From the NCBI GenBank assembly GCA_022818135.1, contig JAFMSR010000019.1:29997679-30061678 (forward strand): 64,000 nt of DNA, read 5' to 3'. The DNA comes from Saxidomus purpurata (Eukaryota; Mollusca; Bivalvia; Venerida; Veneridae). Shown here piece by piece: positions 41,287 to 54,600 of the stretch. A program made the translations under genes and the position numbers. The notes below the pieces were generated by a model. The model worked only from the letters and a program-made list of their open reading frames with translations. It did not search any database and had not been told where the DNA came from. Position 1 is the stretch's first letter, and every line of letters begins with the position of its first letter.

Positions 41287-42825
41287 TAGGCCACACCAAA
41301 TTAATTACTTGGTTAACGGATTTCCAGCTCCATTATTTTTTAAAATCAAAACAAAATTTGTTTTTTCAATTTGAGCTTCCGCCCGCATCAATTTTATAAA
41401 CCAAGACCAAAAATTAAAAGCGGGCATTTTTGTCGCTGGGCGAACTCGTAAATTAAGTACTTTCAAACCTACAATTCAATTAAAAACGCCAGCAGAACAT
41501 GTTCCCGCTACTTTATTTGTATAATCATAACTACCATATTGTCAAAATGGCAGCAAACCAGTACATGCATGGAAATTTTCGATGCATAAAATGACCGAAA
41601 AAGACCGAAAAACAGTTTATGAAGACCGAAAACAACTTATTTTTTTAAAGAGTATATAAGGTAAAGTTTAAATGAAGAAATTCGTAAATATTGTATCAAT
41701 TAAAAAGATCGAAAAACAAATACTGCAGACCGAAAACTTTCTGAATTTAGCACTCCAGATTTTGTAATTGATGCAGCACAGGAAAACAAAACAAATAAAA
41801 AATTTCATTACATACAAATGCCTTCATTTATTTAATACTTAAGTTATAAATCGTTCGTTATCTTTTAAAAAAAATATTTTTGGTAAAGATAAATCATTTT
41901 TCGGTTCTTTTTCGGTCTTTTACGGTCTTTTTCGGTCATTCTATGCACCCGAAAATTTTAATTGTTAACATAAATCAGGGTAGCGTCGGTGGAAGACGAG
42001 TTGCTGTCTAGACAAACAACTCGGAAACATTTAAAGACATTTTGTTAAGGCTAATTCACTTCTCTCTACTGTTGTTATTATGGCACTGAAGATGAACTTC
42101 CCGTACATCTGTACATGGAAGAATTGTTTACCACATTTTCAACAGTGCGCCCTCTGTGTAAAAAGTGCCATGATAATGGCGCTGAGGCTAAAACTTGGGC
42201 AAGGAAAAAATCAAGAAACTAGCAAGTTTTTAGCATTGTGATATTGAACAATTATCTCTAGTCAAAACAAGTCAGAAAGAAGTGCAGTAAAAGAGCATAT
42301 GCCTTGACTCAACTAAAGAAGTTGTTCTGTGGGTTATTTTGATATGACTAACAAATGGGTTTCATTACAAAGTGTTTGGGCATAAATTGAAATACACATT
42401 AGTCTGATGGTTTTTTAAATGTTTCTCTTTCAAAAAAACTTATTGTATTAGCTGTACATGTATGTAAGAAAACAAAATATGGTCTTTTTAAATGAATAAA
42501 AATATTTTCTTGCAAGAAACACTTTATTATACCCCTGCAAACTTAGTACTGGTGTATATAGGAGTCACTTTGTGGTCTGTACCTTTTTGGCAATTTATAT
42601 TTAAGGTGTCTGTAGCTCTTTTATATATTTCCAAGGGTTTTTTATCTGTTTTGACAGTGAATATTTGTTTTTGTGAGGAGTTTTTTATTTTTTTTACCAA
42701 ATCGCTCTTCACCCGCTCCAAAAATGGTTGAATTGGGAAAAAAAATAAAAAAAATTTTCGCTCGCTCGCTCCCATTTTTTGAGGATATATTCCGATGAAC
42801 AAGAAACTAATTTGGTGTGGCCTTA
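41287..42825. mobile_element. 1.5-kb element with GGCCACACCAAATTA TIRs
   Basis: Left TAGGCCACACCAAATTAATT, right end the inverse (AATTTGGTGTGGCCTTA). The interior has repeated GACCGAAAA/TTTTCGGTC motifs (41590-41945) but no coding region I recognise. Confidence 0.65.
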
Positions 42826-43699
42826 TCTGTTTACTTTAAAAAATATTTGTGTTTTGTGAAAGACATTATTTATCTTAAGTATTTTAGATTAATTTGTTTC
42901 TTTTACCTTTCCTGAAGCCAAGCATTTCTACAAATGTGAGACATGCCTTTGGCTAAGAGGTTTAGTTATTATCATATCTTTATTTCCTCCAACTTTGAAG
43001 AGTGGTACATATACATAATTACAAATGAACAAATAAAGGCATGATATTATACAAAAATGGGCATTTCAGTGCCGATTTGCTTACCAAAACAAATATTTAA
43101 AGTTGTGATATAATAGCTAATGTTGTAATTTGCTTGATAGTTAGAATTAAACTGATAAGTCATAATGTATGTATATATAATAGTTTATTTGTGTCCATCA
43201 GCATAATATACATTTACATTACATAAACATGAATAAAACATAGAACCAATGTTATGCTGCCACTCAATATTGAGTTATAGGAGACTATTACTTATTATCA
43301 CAGTCAATGAAAGTTACATAGCCTTATCACAAGCTATAGTTTAATAGTTTATTCAGTCTCATCCAATACTTGTGCATATTGCTAAACATATATACTTAAA
43401 ATATAAAACACATGCAATTGGTCTTTCCACTCAAGAATAAAAAGAGACTGTTCAATATTATAAAAAATATCACAGAATTATATTAGGACTAATTACACAG
43501 AGTAAAAGTTAGATTACCATTGTAAATCCATGACTAAGAACTACCATAAAAAATAACAAATGTAAGACACTGAAAAAGGAAAAGAAGGCCCTAACGGGCA
43601 TAATGAAAAATGTCTTAAGAAATCAGATATCAGCCCTGATCAGATCAAGGATGAACTGATTAGCAATGATTACCTAAACTGAGATAAAAGATGACGACA

Positions 43700-44095
43700 T
43701 CTTCAAATAATAAGAACATTAGTTATATAAAAGATTATTTCTAGTTTTAAGAATTTTAAAACAGGTTTTGGCACTGACATTTACCATTTCTTTGTTGGAG
43801 AAAATAAACTTCAATTTAGCAGAATCCGACCAGTAACAGAAAGATTCATCTATCAGCATTGCTTCAGCAACTAAAACATCTCTGATAAACTGGTATGCAG
43901 GACAGTGTCACAGGACGTGTGTTTCATTTTCTACATAAAGTTCACAAACTGGACATATTCTTTGATCAATCGAAATATTTTGATACCTCCCAGTTTCTAA
44001 TCGTAGTGGAGCAACTCCACATCTGAATTTAGCATGATGAATGTATGTATGATGATTAAGTAACATTAACAGAGTAATATGACTGGAGTTCAATA
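43700..44095 (-). pseudogene. LINE ORF2 C-terminal fragment
   Basis: Minus-strand sense reads KFRCGVAPLRLETGRY, ICPVCELYVENETHVL, a stop, then CPAYQFIRDVLVAEAM and KLKFIFSNKEMVNVS. The CPVC...E-E-H---CP pattern is typical of the end of non-LTR retrotransposon ORF2. Truncated at the 5' side and broken by a stop. Confidence 0.65.
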
Positions 44096-46090
44096 CTGTA
44101 GTTTTTCTCAGGACTTTGAAATAAATACGAATAATTATTTTGATTGATTAATAGTATGTTTTTAATCATTGCAGCAATGACTTCCTACCTGACAGAAGAG
44201 TACAATTTCAATGCTTGCACATGGCAGTTTTATTCTTCGTAAGGACCAAGAGCATTTTTTGTGTGTGTGTTCTACAATTCTTTGATTTTGAGACAGTGTT
44301 AAAAACTCCGTACAATTTTCATCTGTGCAAACTTTCATACTGATTTTGTTTAGCTGTGGGTGAAGCTCAATACCTCTGCTGACATATTAGACGCTGAGAA
44401 TGAACCATATACCGTAGTGTTATTGGATTGGTAGTTGTAGTGACAGACTTGTGAATCGTGCTCATGTGGTTTGGAGGAATGATAGGTTTATGCTATTTAT
44501 TACTGCCCTTTCATATTTAAGAGTAGTTCTGTCATCTTCAAATTTTCTCTTGCTGGTGTCGGTGTTAAGATAGATATTCAGCACTTTCTTTGAAATGCTG
44601 TCTAAATTATCCTTTTGACCAAGACGTTCAATACGTTCTGTAAAGATAAAAATTCATTCGAAAAAAGACATTTGATATGCATTCATCCATACTTTTGATA
44701 AAATGTTTTGACTTTGCCAACTTATTGCATGCATTGAATGTTAGGAACGTGACGAGTTACACCTTTTAAGCACATGTGTATATACTATAATTATGTCGGT
44801 TTTCACAGCACGAGGCTCAGTAGCAACATATTTTTATTGAAGTTTTCATCAAACTTATAAATACTGTTATTATGTGTTAAGGATGCTTACCCTGAAATAA
44901 ATTATCACCCCAGTTGATGTTTTGTTGCGTTTTTTCCGCATACTTATTTTACCTGATGGCATCAAGATGCTGGCAGTGCTGGCATTTTCAGGTTCAAGCT
45001 TTTGGACTTAATGATCTTGCTCTGTTTCTGCAGACACAACATTTTGTTGATTTTAAATTTCGCCATTAACATCACTTGTATTTTCATTTTACCTTTGGTT
45101 TTAAAAATTCCTGTATATCAGGAGAAATTTTTAAATGTTCTGAGCCATTTTCTGCTGGCAAATACAACTCAAATGCCAAAAAAAGCTGGCGAAAAGTGTC
45201 AAAATCCGAGTTGTTGCCAGTGTTGGCTATTTTGTGTTTACTTAAAATTTGCAGACGAACTCGGCATCGATAGCCCGCGTCAATTATATATATGTCAGAA
45301 GGAACCGTTAAGAAAATAAACGAAGACATTTTTCATAAAATCTTTATTTGGACAATATTTACTTGACGCAAAAAATATAATTTGTTTGCTTATTTGGTCA
45401 AAATTCACGCCGTGTCGAAAACGTGTAGTCACTGTAAACAAAGGCATGACCAATTTATATGAATGAAAAAGTAGTCCGTCATGAACATGAATGAGTTGCT
45501 ATGAATACGAACCTGGTTAACTGTGAAATAACATGCGGGCGCTGGGACAGAAATAACCAATCAGAAAATATATTTTGCGTGATATGATTGTAAGTTGTAA
45601 TTGTAGAGCTGTAAAAAGGTATAAGCTGTGAAAGAAAACATGAAAAAGACACATAAAACTATTTAGACATTTAACAAACAAAATCGGACAGTTATTACAA
45701 CGTTCCCCTAAACTGACAGGCCGCAGTTTTCATGCATTGTTTTAAGGAGCCTTTTACACGACCTAAGTATAAATGATATTAGCCAGTTTTCTTTCAAAAA
45801 GCATATTGTTACCAGAAAATCTAAAAACCAAGATTCGTGAACTAACGGCCTTTTTAATCGAAAGTAAATGCAATGATAAAACTTCCTGAAGGAAGAATTC
45901 AATCTCTTCTTCCTAAATAACTGGATTTCCAATATAGCTACATGTATCTCACCCAATCAGAGAACTCGTGGCTACTCTTTCCTTGGTGTGAGTCTCAATA
46001 GTTCAAAATAGTTTGCACTACAAAATAAAATCCACAGTACCGTCCTTTAGATGATTTCATTGATGTTTCTAATCTATCACGTGTTCAAAC
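44096..46090. other. Intergenic, no supported gene
   Basis: Only short ORFs on both strands around 45.0-45.3 and 45.7-45.9 kb; none has a recognisable domain or credible splice context. Confidence 0.4.
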
Positions 46091-46094
46091 TTCC

Positions 46095-46814
46095 CTGGGC
46101 TGCGTTTCATCAAAGCTCCTAGGACAGAATTTAATCTTAAGTTCAAAAATTTGTCGTAGGTGCGTTTCAATAAAATTATTAGGATTGCTCTGTTCAAAGT
46201 GCAAAAATGCTCCTAACTCTAGGAGTGGTCCAGGGTTGTCCTAAGTGCAAATTTTGTCTAAAATTAACTGCATTTGTGAATAATGAGCAGTTTTAGAGGT
46301 AGTTTTCCGCTTTTTATAGGTGGTTTATAGGTTACAGGCCATATCATACAAGTATAAAGAATTTGCTGTGAAAATTGGATGGTGACAAAAAAGAATGAAA
46401 ATCAACTTTTTCTCAAATTTTGCTTCAGAATTGCTATAGATTGATAGGAAATGTTCTAACTAAGAAAATGAATACCAACAACAGTATGTTTATTTCAAAA
46501 ATAAAAATTCTACAGTCATTTTTCGATTTCTATGATGACGTGCTGTTTGCCTATAATCTATTATAATTTATTTGTTCTAACAGTATTTTTATGCAAAAAA
46601 ATACATCGTAAACCTCGATTTGTAAAAGATAAATGAATAAATAATAGGTGAAATGTAATATTTTATTCATTTCTATCTGTATTTGTGCTTGCGAAGTTCC
46701 TAAGTCAATTATATTCCTAGGAACGTTTGTTGAAACGCTCCTAGTATAAATCCTAAGATCATCCTCGGAGTGCTCCTATCTTAGCTTTCCCAGGAATTAT
46801 GATGAAACTTACTG
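46095..46814. mobile_element. TIR element (GCGTTTCATCAAAGCTCCTAGG ends)
   Basis: The left end GCGTTTCATCAAAGCTCC is matched by inverted ends near 46721-46745 (TTGTTGAAACGCTCCTAG) and again near 46790-46812 (AGGAATTATGATGAAACTT). A second left-type end lies at about 46160. Nested ends suggest one copy inside another. Confidence 0.6.
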
Positions 46815-47421
46815 ATGTATGAAAAATATGATAATCAGTTGGTTTGAAAGTTTTGTCTGTAGCACTAGGGTATGCATGTGAAACACAGCACCTGGACTAA
46901 CAGGAGTAAAACTTACGTTAAATGTGTTGCTTACTATCTTCAATATCTGAGAGATCCTTCGGTAAAACGACAAAAGGTTAGAGGTTCAAATTTCAACCAT
47001 GATTTAAGATGAACAGAATGTATTTGCCTGATAATTTTTAAACGCAAAACTTTCACTAAAGTTTGGCACGTACATAAACGCCCTCGCCGACTCGGACGTC
47101 CGGGTGAATAGAATATCTCAGCTTATTCTTCGAGTGGACGAGCTAAAAAAAGCAAAATTATTCTAGCAACGATTTCAACAACAACAGTTCTACAAGAACT
47201 TTCTTACTGCAGTTCTTCTAAACGCTGTCAATTAATCCAGGTTAAAAACTTAGTATGTAACTATAGAAGTCTCTACTTTTCAGGTTGTATTTGATATACA
47301 TTTACAGTACATTTTATAGTACATTTTATAGTACAAATTGTTATCGAGAGTAGTTAATATAAGTTGAAAGAACTTGATCTGCAATCGATGTAAAATAAAT
47401 AATTTTAAACAATCAAATTGT

Positions 47422-47646
47422 GGAGCCGCCGTGGCGCCGTGGTAGCGTGTTCGCCCCGGGTTCGATCCCTACCATAGCCATGTCGGTAGTGTCCTTAGGC
47501 AAGATAAAATCCACAAATACAAATTAATCCAAATTGCCTCTCTTCTTGAGGTTGATTCCATCTGGAATGAGTCTCGAGAGCGATTAATCTAAGTTGTAAG
47601 AACTTATTTCGCAATCGAGAAAAAATAAATAAGTATAAATTAAACA
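47422..47646 (+). mobile_element. tRNA-derived SINE, shortened copy
   Basis: Head GGTAGCGTGTTCGCCCCGGGTTCGATCCC with an internal deletion, body GTGTCCTTAGGCAAGA and TTGATTCCATCTGGAATGAG, tail AATAAATAAGTATAAATTAAA. A 5'-truncated relative lies just before it (about 47339-47413). Confidence 0.7.
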
Positions 47647-47649
47647 ACT

Positions 47650-49634
47650 AAAACGCGCGGTTAAAAGGTTGTATTAATAGTTTTTATCCGTGAGATTTAA
47701 TTTAATCACATGTTAATTTACAACTTCAATGAGCAGTAAAGCTGCCAAAAGTGGCTTCGTGCCGCAAAAATGAACAAAATGAGTCATATACCAAAATGTT
47801 CGGGAAACTCTGAAGTTTATCAGACCACCGGCATAAAATGAAAACAATGGTTAGGACTGAGAAATCAAAAATGGATTCAAGTATGGCCGCCGTTTTTGTT
47901 AATAGCATTTTTTTCTTGATGTCCATCTTTAAAATACAAAAAGGCAGATGAAAAAGAAACACACATACAAATATGTTTTGAGAAAGTGTTAAATAAGAAC
48001 GATATTGTTAGTTTCATACAAGGTCATATCCAAGACCAAAAGGACAAAACGACCACACCTCATCATATCTCGATTGCAAATGCGCCAGGATCGTTACGTA
48101 GATAACTGGTAGTGCCATTGAACAATCAATTACAATTAGCATGTGATTTTGTGAATCGGAAAAGATTGTATGAAATGTATAAAGAAAACAAAGATGAAAA
48201 AATAAATACAAAAACACCTGTATTTAGACACTACTTAAAGTTATAGACCATTAATCATGCAAGGTATATATCAAGGTCATAGTCAAGGTAAATATATTAC
48301 TAAAGAGGTACGATAACTTCTAAATGATAATGTTCATTGTAGCCTGAATGGCATATGATTCATGATTACCATAACTGTAGTTCCCAATGCAACGTCTTCA
48401 CTTATAAGGGAAAATGCCACTGATAACTAGGAACAATCTAAAATCTAAGTGGATACTTCTTTTCCTTATTTGATCGTTTGAGGTCTCGGTTTAAATTTCA
48501 AAATTCATTTTTCCTTAAACGCCTAGATATTTTAGTAAAAACAGTTAAACTATTGTGTTAAATTTACCCCATACGTTTATTCAGATAGTAATTTATCTTC
48601 CCCCAGTAAGTATCACATTGCCCTCATGCATTGCATTTTCCTTATAGATAGAAATCATATATCACTAAGATATTAACTAATGGCTAAATGGTTGTGATGT
48701 TATTAAAAAGAAATGTGAGATATGTGGCCACAGACGCCAGACAGACCAGATCTTTTTATTCACAATGGGGGTTTTCGTCAATAATTAATACTTTTTTCCC
48801 TAATGTGTATGATATTTCCATTGACAGTTGTGTTATTGTTTAACTAGTTAATATTTTCCTTAATTAAGATCGTATCTCTCCCGACATAAAGTTGCTTCTA
48901 CCGAATTACAGGCGCAACGTTCACGGTAAATTTAACAACATATCTCAATCCTTTGAAATTCAATGTTTAAGTTACGTCTCGTACCTGCTTTAGACATCAT
49001 TTTTCCAATTTATATTGTATTTAACGATAAGAGTCATTTTACCTAATTTAAAACAGAAAGAAATTGTCCTTGCTGTTTTTAAACCCCTTAGAAATTTACG
49101 TTTACATTCTTATTCCCGCTTAGGTATTATTTTGGCCGTATATGCTTCATTTTCCTAGTTATAGTTATCGTTTTCAATCAAAAGGTAAATAGTTGTCCTA
49201 AATGATTAAATTTGGACTTGGATATGTTTTAGTGTCCCCTTTCATTAAGGCTTCATTGACTTAATTTTATGTGACAAGTAGTAAACTTTCTACGTTACAT
49301 TGAAAAGTACAGTCATGGAAATGATTGTATGTTTTTCAACCTACAATAAAACTTTAATGCTAACACATTCTAACTAAGCAATTTCTTCATAAATCGAATA
49401 GGGTGTTGAGTACCAATTTCATAAACAAAATGCAGCGATTAAAAGTATGATAAACGAACAAGATAATACATGTAACTAGTTAACTGAACAAACATTCATT
49501 ACATACACTATAAGACTAGTTTGACCATTCAATTTCTATTTAAATATGCCTTGATTTTTCTACAAATACTTCATTTGTTTTGAGCGTCTTTGATGCGTAT
49601 TATCATACATGTACATTGCTTTTTTGTCGGTTCT
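47650..49634. other. Intergenic, nothing recognised
   Basis: AT-rich sequence with only short ORFs (for example minus strand 47726-47962 and 48014-48217) that show no domain. No repeats longer than short simple runs were seen. Confidence 0.4.
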
Positions 49635-50106
49635 GGTCAGATACTCCTATTGATTGTCCCATAGACTTACATTATAAGTACAGTCATAAAGTGACCCTGT
49701 ATCGTACCTTATTAAAGGGTGTTGACCTATGAAGTAAAGTTTTTTGGTTAAATTAGCATCTTAAGCACCAAATAATACTGTTTTTACATAGGGGAGACCA
49801 ACCCAGTTTTTCACAATTTTTCTTTAAAGACACCCACCCACTGAGTCTGGTGAGATTTAGAGGTCTGAACCACATATTTACACCATTTATGAAATCATCT
49901 TTTTCAGTGTCATATATTTTGATTAACAGTCTTAAAATATTCCAATATGTACCCAAGACATTGTATTTTATTTTTCTGACAAGTATTTTTCATTTGTAAA
50001 CAAAACATTTTCAACCAATCAGGTAACGTCTTAATATATCTTACGGTTTTCCCTGCACTTTTTTTAGCCAGTGCTTGAGCCAGGCTGCAATAGGATCATC
50101 TGACCT
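49635..50106. mobile_element. 472-bp unit with 19-bp imperfect TIRs, left copy
   Basis: Direct repeat of 58056-58506; the main difference is a 21-bp insertion near 49993. It opens GGTCAGATACTCCTATTG and closes with the inverted counterpart CAATAGGATCATCTGACCT, about 17 of 19 matching. Any minus-strand ORF inside (near 49753-49956) is duplicated in the other copy and is not a recognisable gene. No clean target-site duplication is visible. Confidence 0.8.
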
Positions 50107-50837
50107 AAAGACATGTTTTATTATTTTTCTAGCAGATGATTTTATGTTATTTAATAAAAATAAACTATTGCAAATGAAAATGTGCTGTTTGTTTTTTCTT
50201 AAATACAGAGTTGAGCCCATAACTGCTACTTTACTGAGACACATGTTTCAGCTGAAAATGCAAAATTTCAGAAAAAAATAAAAAAAATGAAGTAGCAAAT
50301 TTAGCTTCTATTTGAAGTTTCATATTTCAAGTTTCACTGATTCTTTTTTTAAAATTCTTTAAAACATGTGTATGGCATTAATTCCACTACACTTAGCCAT
50401 CCCCACAATACAGTCTGACACTTTTTGTGGGTTCTCGGGGTATTTTCATCCCCACGCCCCCCTTTTCTATAACAAAAAAAATCAGGTTATTTTACCCCAT
50501 TTAAAAGGCATGAGTGACAAAAATATTATACAATTTGGTTGTAGAGTTTTAAAAGAAGCTCCTGCAGTACATGCATGGTGATATATCAAAATGATAATCC
50601 TTATTGGTGACTCTTTTAAGACCTAATTAGCAGTACCACATGCTGTAGTAGAGGTGGCCATATCAGACTCCCCATCATACATACAATGCTGGACACTATC
50701 TTAACTGACCTACATTATCAAAAATACATCCAAATCCTTACCACATTTCTCTGAAAGCATTTTACTTACGTTCAGCAAAAAAAAAGTTAGAAAGTTGTAT
50801 TAAATAAATTACTATAAGGCATCATTTTAGTGTAAAA

Positions 50838-51102
50838 ATGGTAAAAGGTTACTTCAAACGACTACCGTCAAAATTTAAAAGTGGTCATAATCTCTCACCA
50901 AGGACTGGTGCTTTCAGTAATAGTGACAATAAAGTGCGGTTTGTCAGACTGGATCATGAAATGAGACAAAAAGTGGAGCAAAGGACTGTACTACCTAAAG
51001 CTGTGACGGATACCGAAACCCGTGCTAATGAACAACCAAAATACAAATTTTTACGTATATGGGTATAGATACTGAAACAGCCTCCAACAAATCACAGCAG
51101 TG
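50838..51102 (+). pseudogene. Possible first exon of a Mutator-like transposase (in-frame TAG)
   Basis: An ATG-initiated, basic reading frame (MVKGYFKRLPSKFKSG...), with RLDHEMRQKVEQ further on. It is broken by TAG at 51066 and continues in frame to a possible donor GCAG|GTAGGG at 51102/51103. It looks to me like the basic N-terminus of bivalve Mutator-like transposases and lies upstream of the main transposase block at 55791. The Naiad would then sit in the intervening intron. The link rests on position and weak resemblance only. Confidence 0.4.
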
Positions 51103-51407
51103 CAGGTAGGGCCAGTATACATATTCTTAACAATAAATTGAATGTTTCTTTAAATTTTTTTATTTCATTAATAAATAAAACAGCACATATTTCCATTCAA
51201 GATAGGTGTTTCTACCAAATGTGAAGCTTGAAATGCAAAGAATATACCAGCCACTACATAATAATGAGCAAAAACTGCCAGAGATGGCCTTTAAAATTCA
51301 TAATACTTTGTTCAACAAAGAATTATTATCATTTTTTTTAATGATATTAGGTCTATAGTGACCCAAGCTGAAAAATGTATATTCAAGGGAGACAACTCAA
51401 ATAGGCT

Positions 51408-51464
51408 TGTTTGCTTTGTATGCTAGTGTGTGTTGGTAGTGTATATGTGTGTGTGTGCCGTGTG

Positions 51465-51495
<31 letters not shown>

Positions 51496-51587
51496 TGGTG
51501 GTGTGCACTTCTGGGTGCTGTGGGGCTCGTTTTGGGGAGGCTGCGTTTTTGGTACGTGGCATTCCCTGTTTGATATTATTTTTGTTT
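51408..51587 (+). repeat. Naiad pseudo-LTR, 5' copy (contains TG microsatellite)
   Basis: About 180 bp, nearly identical to 55547-55726 at a constant offset of 4,139 bp. It includes a TG/CG-rich microsatellite and ends TGATATTATTTTTGTTT. Penelope-like elements typically carry such pseudo-LTRs, produced by partial tandem insertion; this is not a retroviral LTR. Short ORFs across it on both strands are translations of the microsatellite. Confidence 0.88.
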
Positions 51588-51654
51588 TTATGCTCACAAC
51601 TGTGTTGTTTGTGCCGTGTGGCGGCCGTAAAAAGTCTCCCCGTACATTCAATCA

Positions 51655-54600
51655 ATGTTGTTATATTTTCATCCTTCAGGGATTGTTATTCGTTCTAAAC
51701 CCTCGGCCTCTGTCAAGATGAGGAGTATTTTATACCGTGTTGAAGGTTCTGTGTTCACTGGCATTCGGGTCCATGCTAGTTATCCCGTCCTATTGTATTG
51801 TGCGACCTCCAGCGCGATTAACCAGGTTGTGTTTAATTGTCGCTTAATATTTTCACTTGACGAATTGATACTGATGACTTTTCTACCCGAACGCCACTTT
51901 TCACAGAATGGTATTACAAAATTACATTACATGAGTACATATAATATAGTTCCGAAATTAATTCTTTCACCTCTTCGGTTACACTCTGCATCATCTGTAC
52001 ATCTGCCTAATAACAACAGTACTTTTTTAAGACATACACCATCTATCTGCCTTTCTCCTTTAAAGCTACATTCTGCACAGTCATTTTATATTCCACGTAC
52101 TCATTTTAATTCTCCAGCTGTTTTTCGTAATAATCTACGTATTCGTCTATCACCTTTAACTTCTACTATACTGAAGAAATATAAAATAAAACATACAAAT
52201 TTTCCGCAGAGATGTAGAGGGTACCGTTCTATTAACAAGTGCAATGCTAAGAGGTGCGGTTGTTGCAATCATTTATCGCACAGGTCTACAATTACCTCAA
52301 ATGTTAACGGCAGAACTTTTAATGTGGTACTTAACTCTGACGTTGATTGAAATGCGTCCCACATGATTTATGTACTGACTTGAAACGCACCCAATTGTGG
52401 TATTCAGTATGTTGGGCAAACTGGGCGATCTTTAAAAATTCGTTTCCGCGAGCATTCTTACAAAATGCGAAGTCGGAAGAAGTTCACTACATTTTTATAT
52501 CAACACTTTCGTAAATCTGGCCATACAATTGATCAGGTAACCATTCAGCCAGTAGAGCAAATCGTCTATGATATAAATTGTACATCTAGTTTTAAAATCA
52601 AAGCCAGACATTTAGCAGAATTCAAATGGATTAAAAATTTACAGTCACCGTTTCCGTTGGGCTTAAATGATAATATTTATCAAGAAGGTAATATCTCTAA
52701 TAACCCTGATATCGATATATTTTCAATTTTAAATATTAGGAAACGTAAATCTAGGTCTCATGGAATTAGACGCAATGGTAATATTAAGCGCAAATCAAAA
52801 GTCAATATTTCTGTTGCAGACCTCGATATAATTCTTTCAAACTCTGGTAGACATTCAATGCTTTCTCGTCTCACATCTTTATCTATTCAGTCTCTTAAAC
52901 AACTAGACGAGGAAGCGGACCAGTACGTTATTCAAACAGATCCGTTTTACACTGTGTCATATCTTATCCAACATTACACACAACACGTTCTCCGTCCACA
53001 CATTGACACTCAATCTGATCATGATAGACATTTTCTTAAAATTCATTTCATTAATAAAGGTATTGACTTCATCGATGTACCCAGTATATTTCGTGATAGA
53101 CGTGTCATTGATTCTGTGCCTAAGTATTTCCGAAACTCCGAAGTTCCTATTATCTGTTATAAATATAAAACACCTGTTAGAAATGTTATATTCAATTACA
53201 ATAAAATTGTTTCCGACCTAGATGTTCAAACAAATACCCCTTCTTACTGCGAATGTAAAAACTCGAAATTTTGCTATTCAGATGCCGGTCATGTCATCAC
53301 TGGTAATTTTGATATTATTAAAGACAAGCGTATTCGTAATTTATTCTTTAAAGGACCAAAATACAGAATTCCTTCTGCTATTGATTTTCATGCTTGTCGT
53401 GGTCATATTGCGGAATCCATCGAAACTTTTTGTGTTAAATGGTGTCGTCGTGAGAATGCTGATCCAAATGCATTAACGTCTTGGAAACGAAGTATTTTTA
53501 ACATTGTCGATTCTCGTATAAAATTTTACCAAACAAATGAACACCTACTTCCATCAAAACCCAAGTTTACTTTAAGACATCTGAAAAAGGAAATCCAAGA
53601 ATTTCATTCTAAGTATGTCTTAGTTCCAGCAGACAAGGCGGCCAACAATATTATCATCATTTGACGCCTACATTATATTAATGTTTTACAAAACGAACTA
53701 AATAGCACTAAAGCTTATATATTGAGTCCTTCCGTTGAACAAAATGTGGTCACTGATCACATCAGTGAAGTTTCTAATTTGAAAGTTCGTATAGATGATC
53801 AACATATTAAACTTCCTACTATGTACTGGATTCCTAAATTACATAAACAACCATATAAAGCTCGTTTCATCGCTAATTCAAGCTCTTGTACCACTACAAA
53901 TATTTCAAAACTATTAACATCTTGCCTAACTGCTATAAAAGCCCACGTGAAAAGATATTGTGATAAAGTATACGAAAACTCTGGTAAACATTTATTTTGG
54001 TCGATCAAAAATTCTGGCGAAATCCTGGATAAGTTTAAAGTTAATAATTACAAAGTAACTTCAGTCAGTACATACGATTTTTCTACTCTGTATACCACTT
54101 TACCACATAATTTGATAAATGACAAGCTAACTGCCCTAATTCAAAAGACTTTTGCCAGGGAGAATGTTACATTTCTCGCCTGCAATTTCGATAAAGCTTT
54201 TTTTACTAGCTGTATTGTTAAACATTATACTATGTGGACCTGTGACGAAGTTTGTAAAGCCCTTTCCTTTTTATTGAACAACATTTATATAAGGTTTGGG
54301 AATGCAGTTTTCAGACAAGTAATCGGTATTCCCATGGGAACAAATTGTGCACCCCTTGTCGCAGATTTGTTTTTATATTGTTATGAAAGAGACTTTATGT
54401 TGAGTCTTTCTCCAGACACGCAGGCAGACATTATCACTGCTTTTAATAATACATCACGCTATCTGGATGATATTCTTAATATAGATAACCCGTTTTTTGG
54501 TCAATTGGTGGACACTATTTATCCCCGGGAACTCCAGTTAATTAAAACTAACAATTTGGATACTGGTGCTTCATTTTTAGATTTACATCTCTCTATTTAT

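Noticed and set aside
49753..49956. 67-codon minus-strand ORF, identical at 58174-58377, as a conserved gene
   Set aside because: Conservation is explained by duplication of the whole 450-bp TIR unit; the peptide has no recognisable domain.
51383..51721. Several ORFs on both strands rich in Cys/Val or His/Thr
   Set aside because: They are translations of the TG microsatellite in the pseudo-LTR and recur identically at 55.4-55.8 kb.
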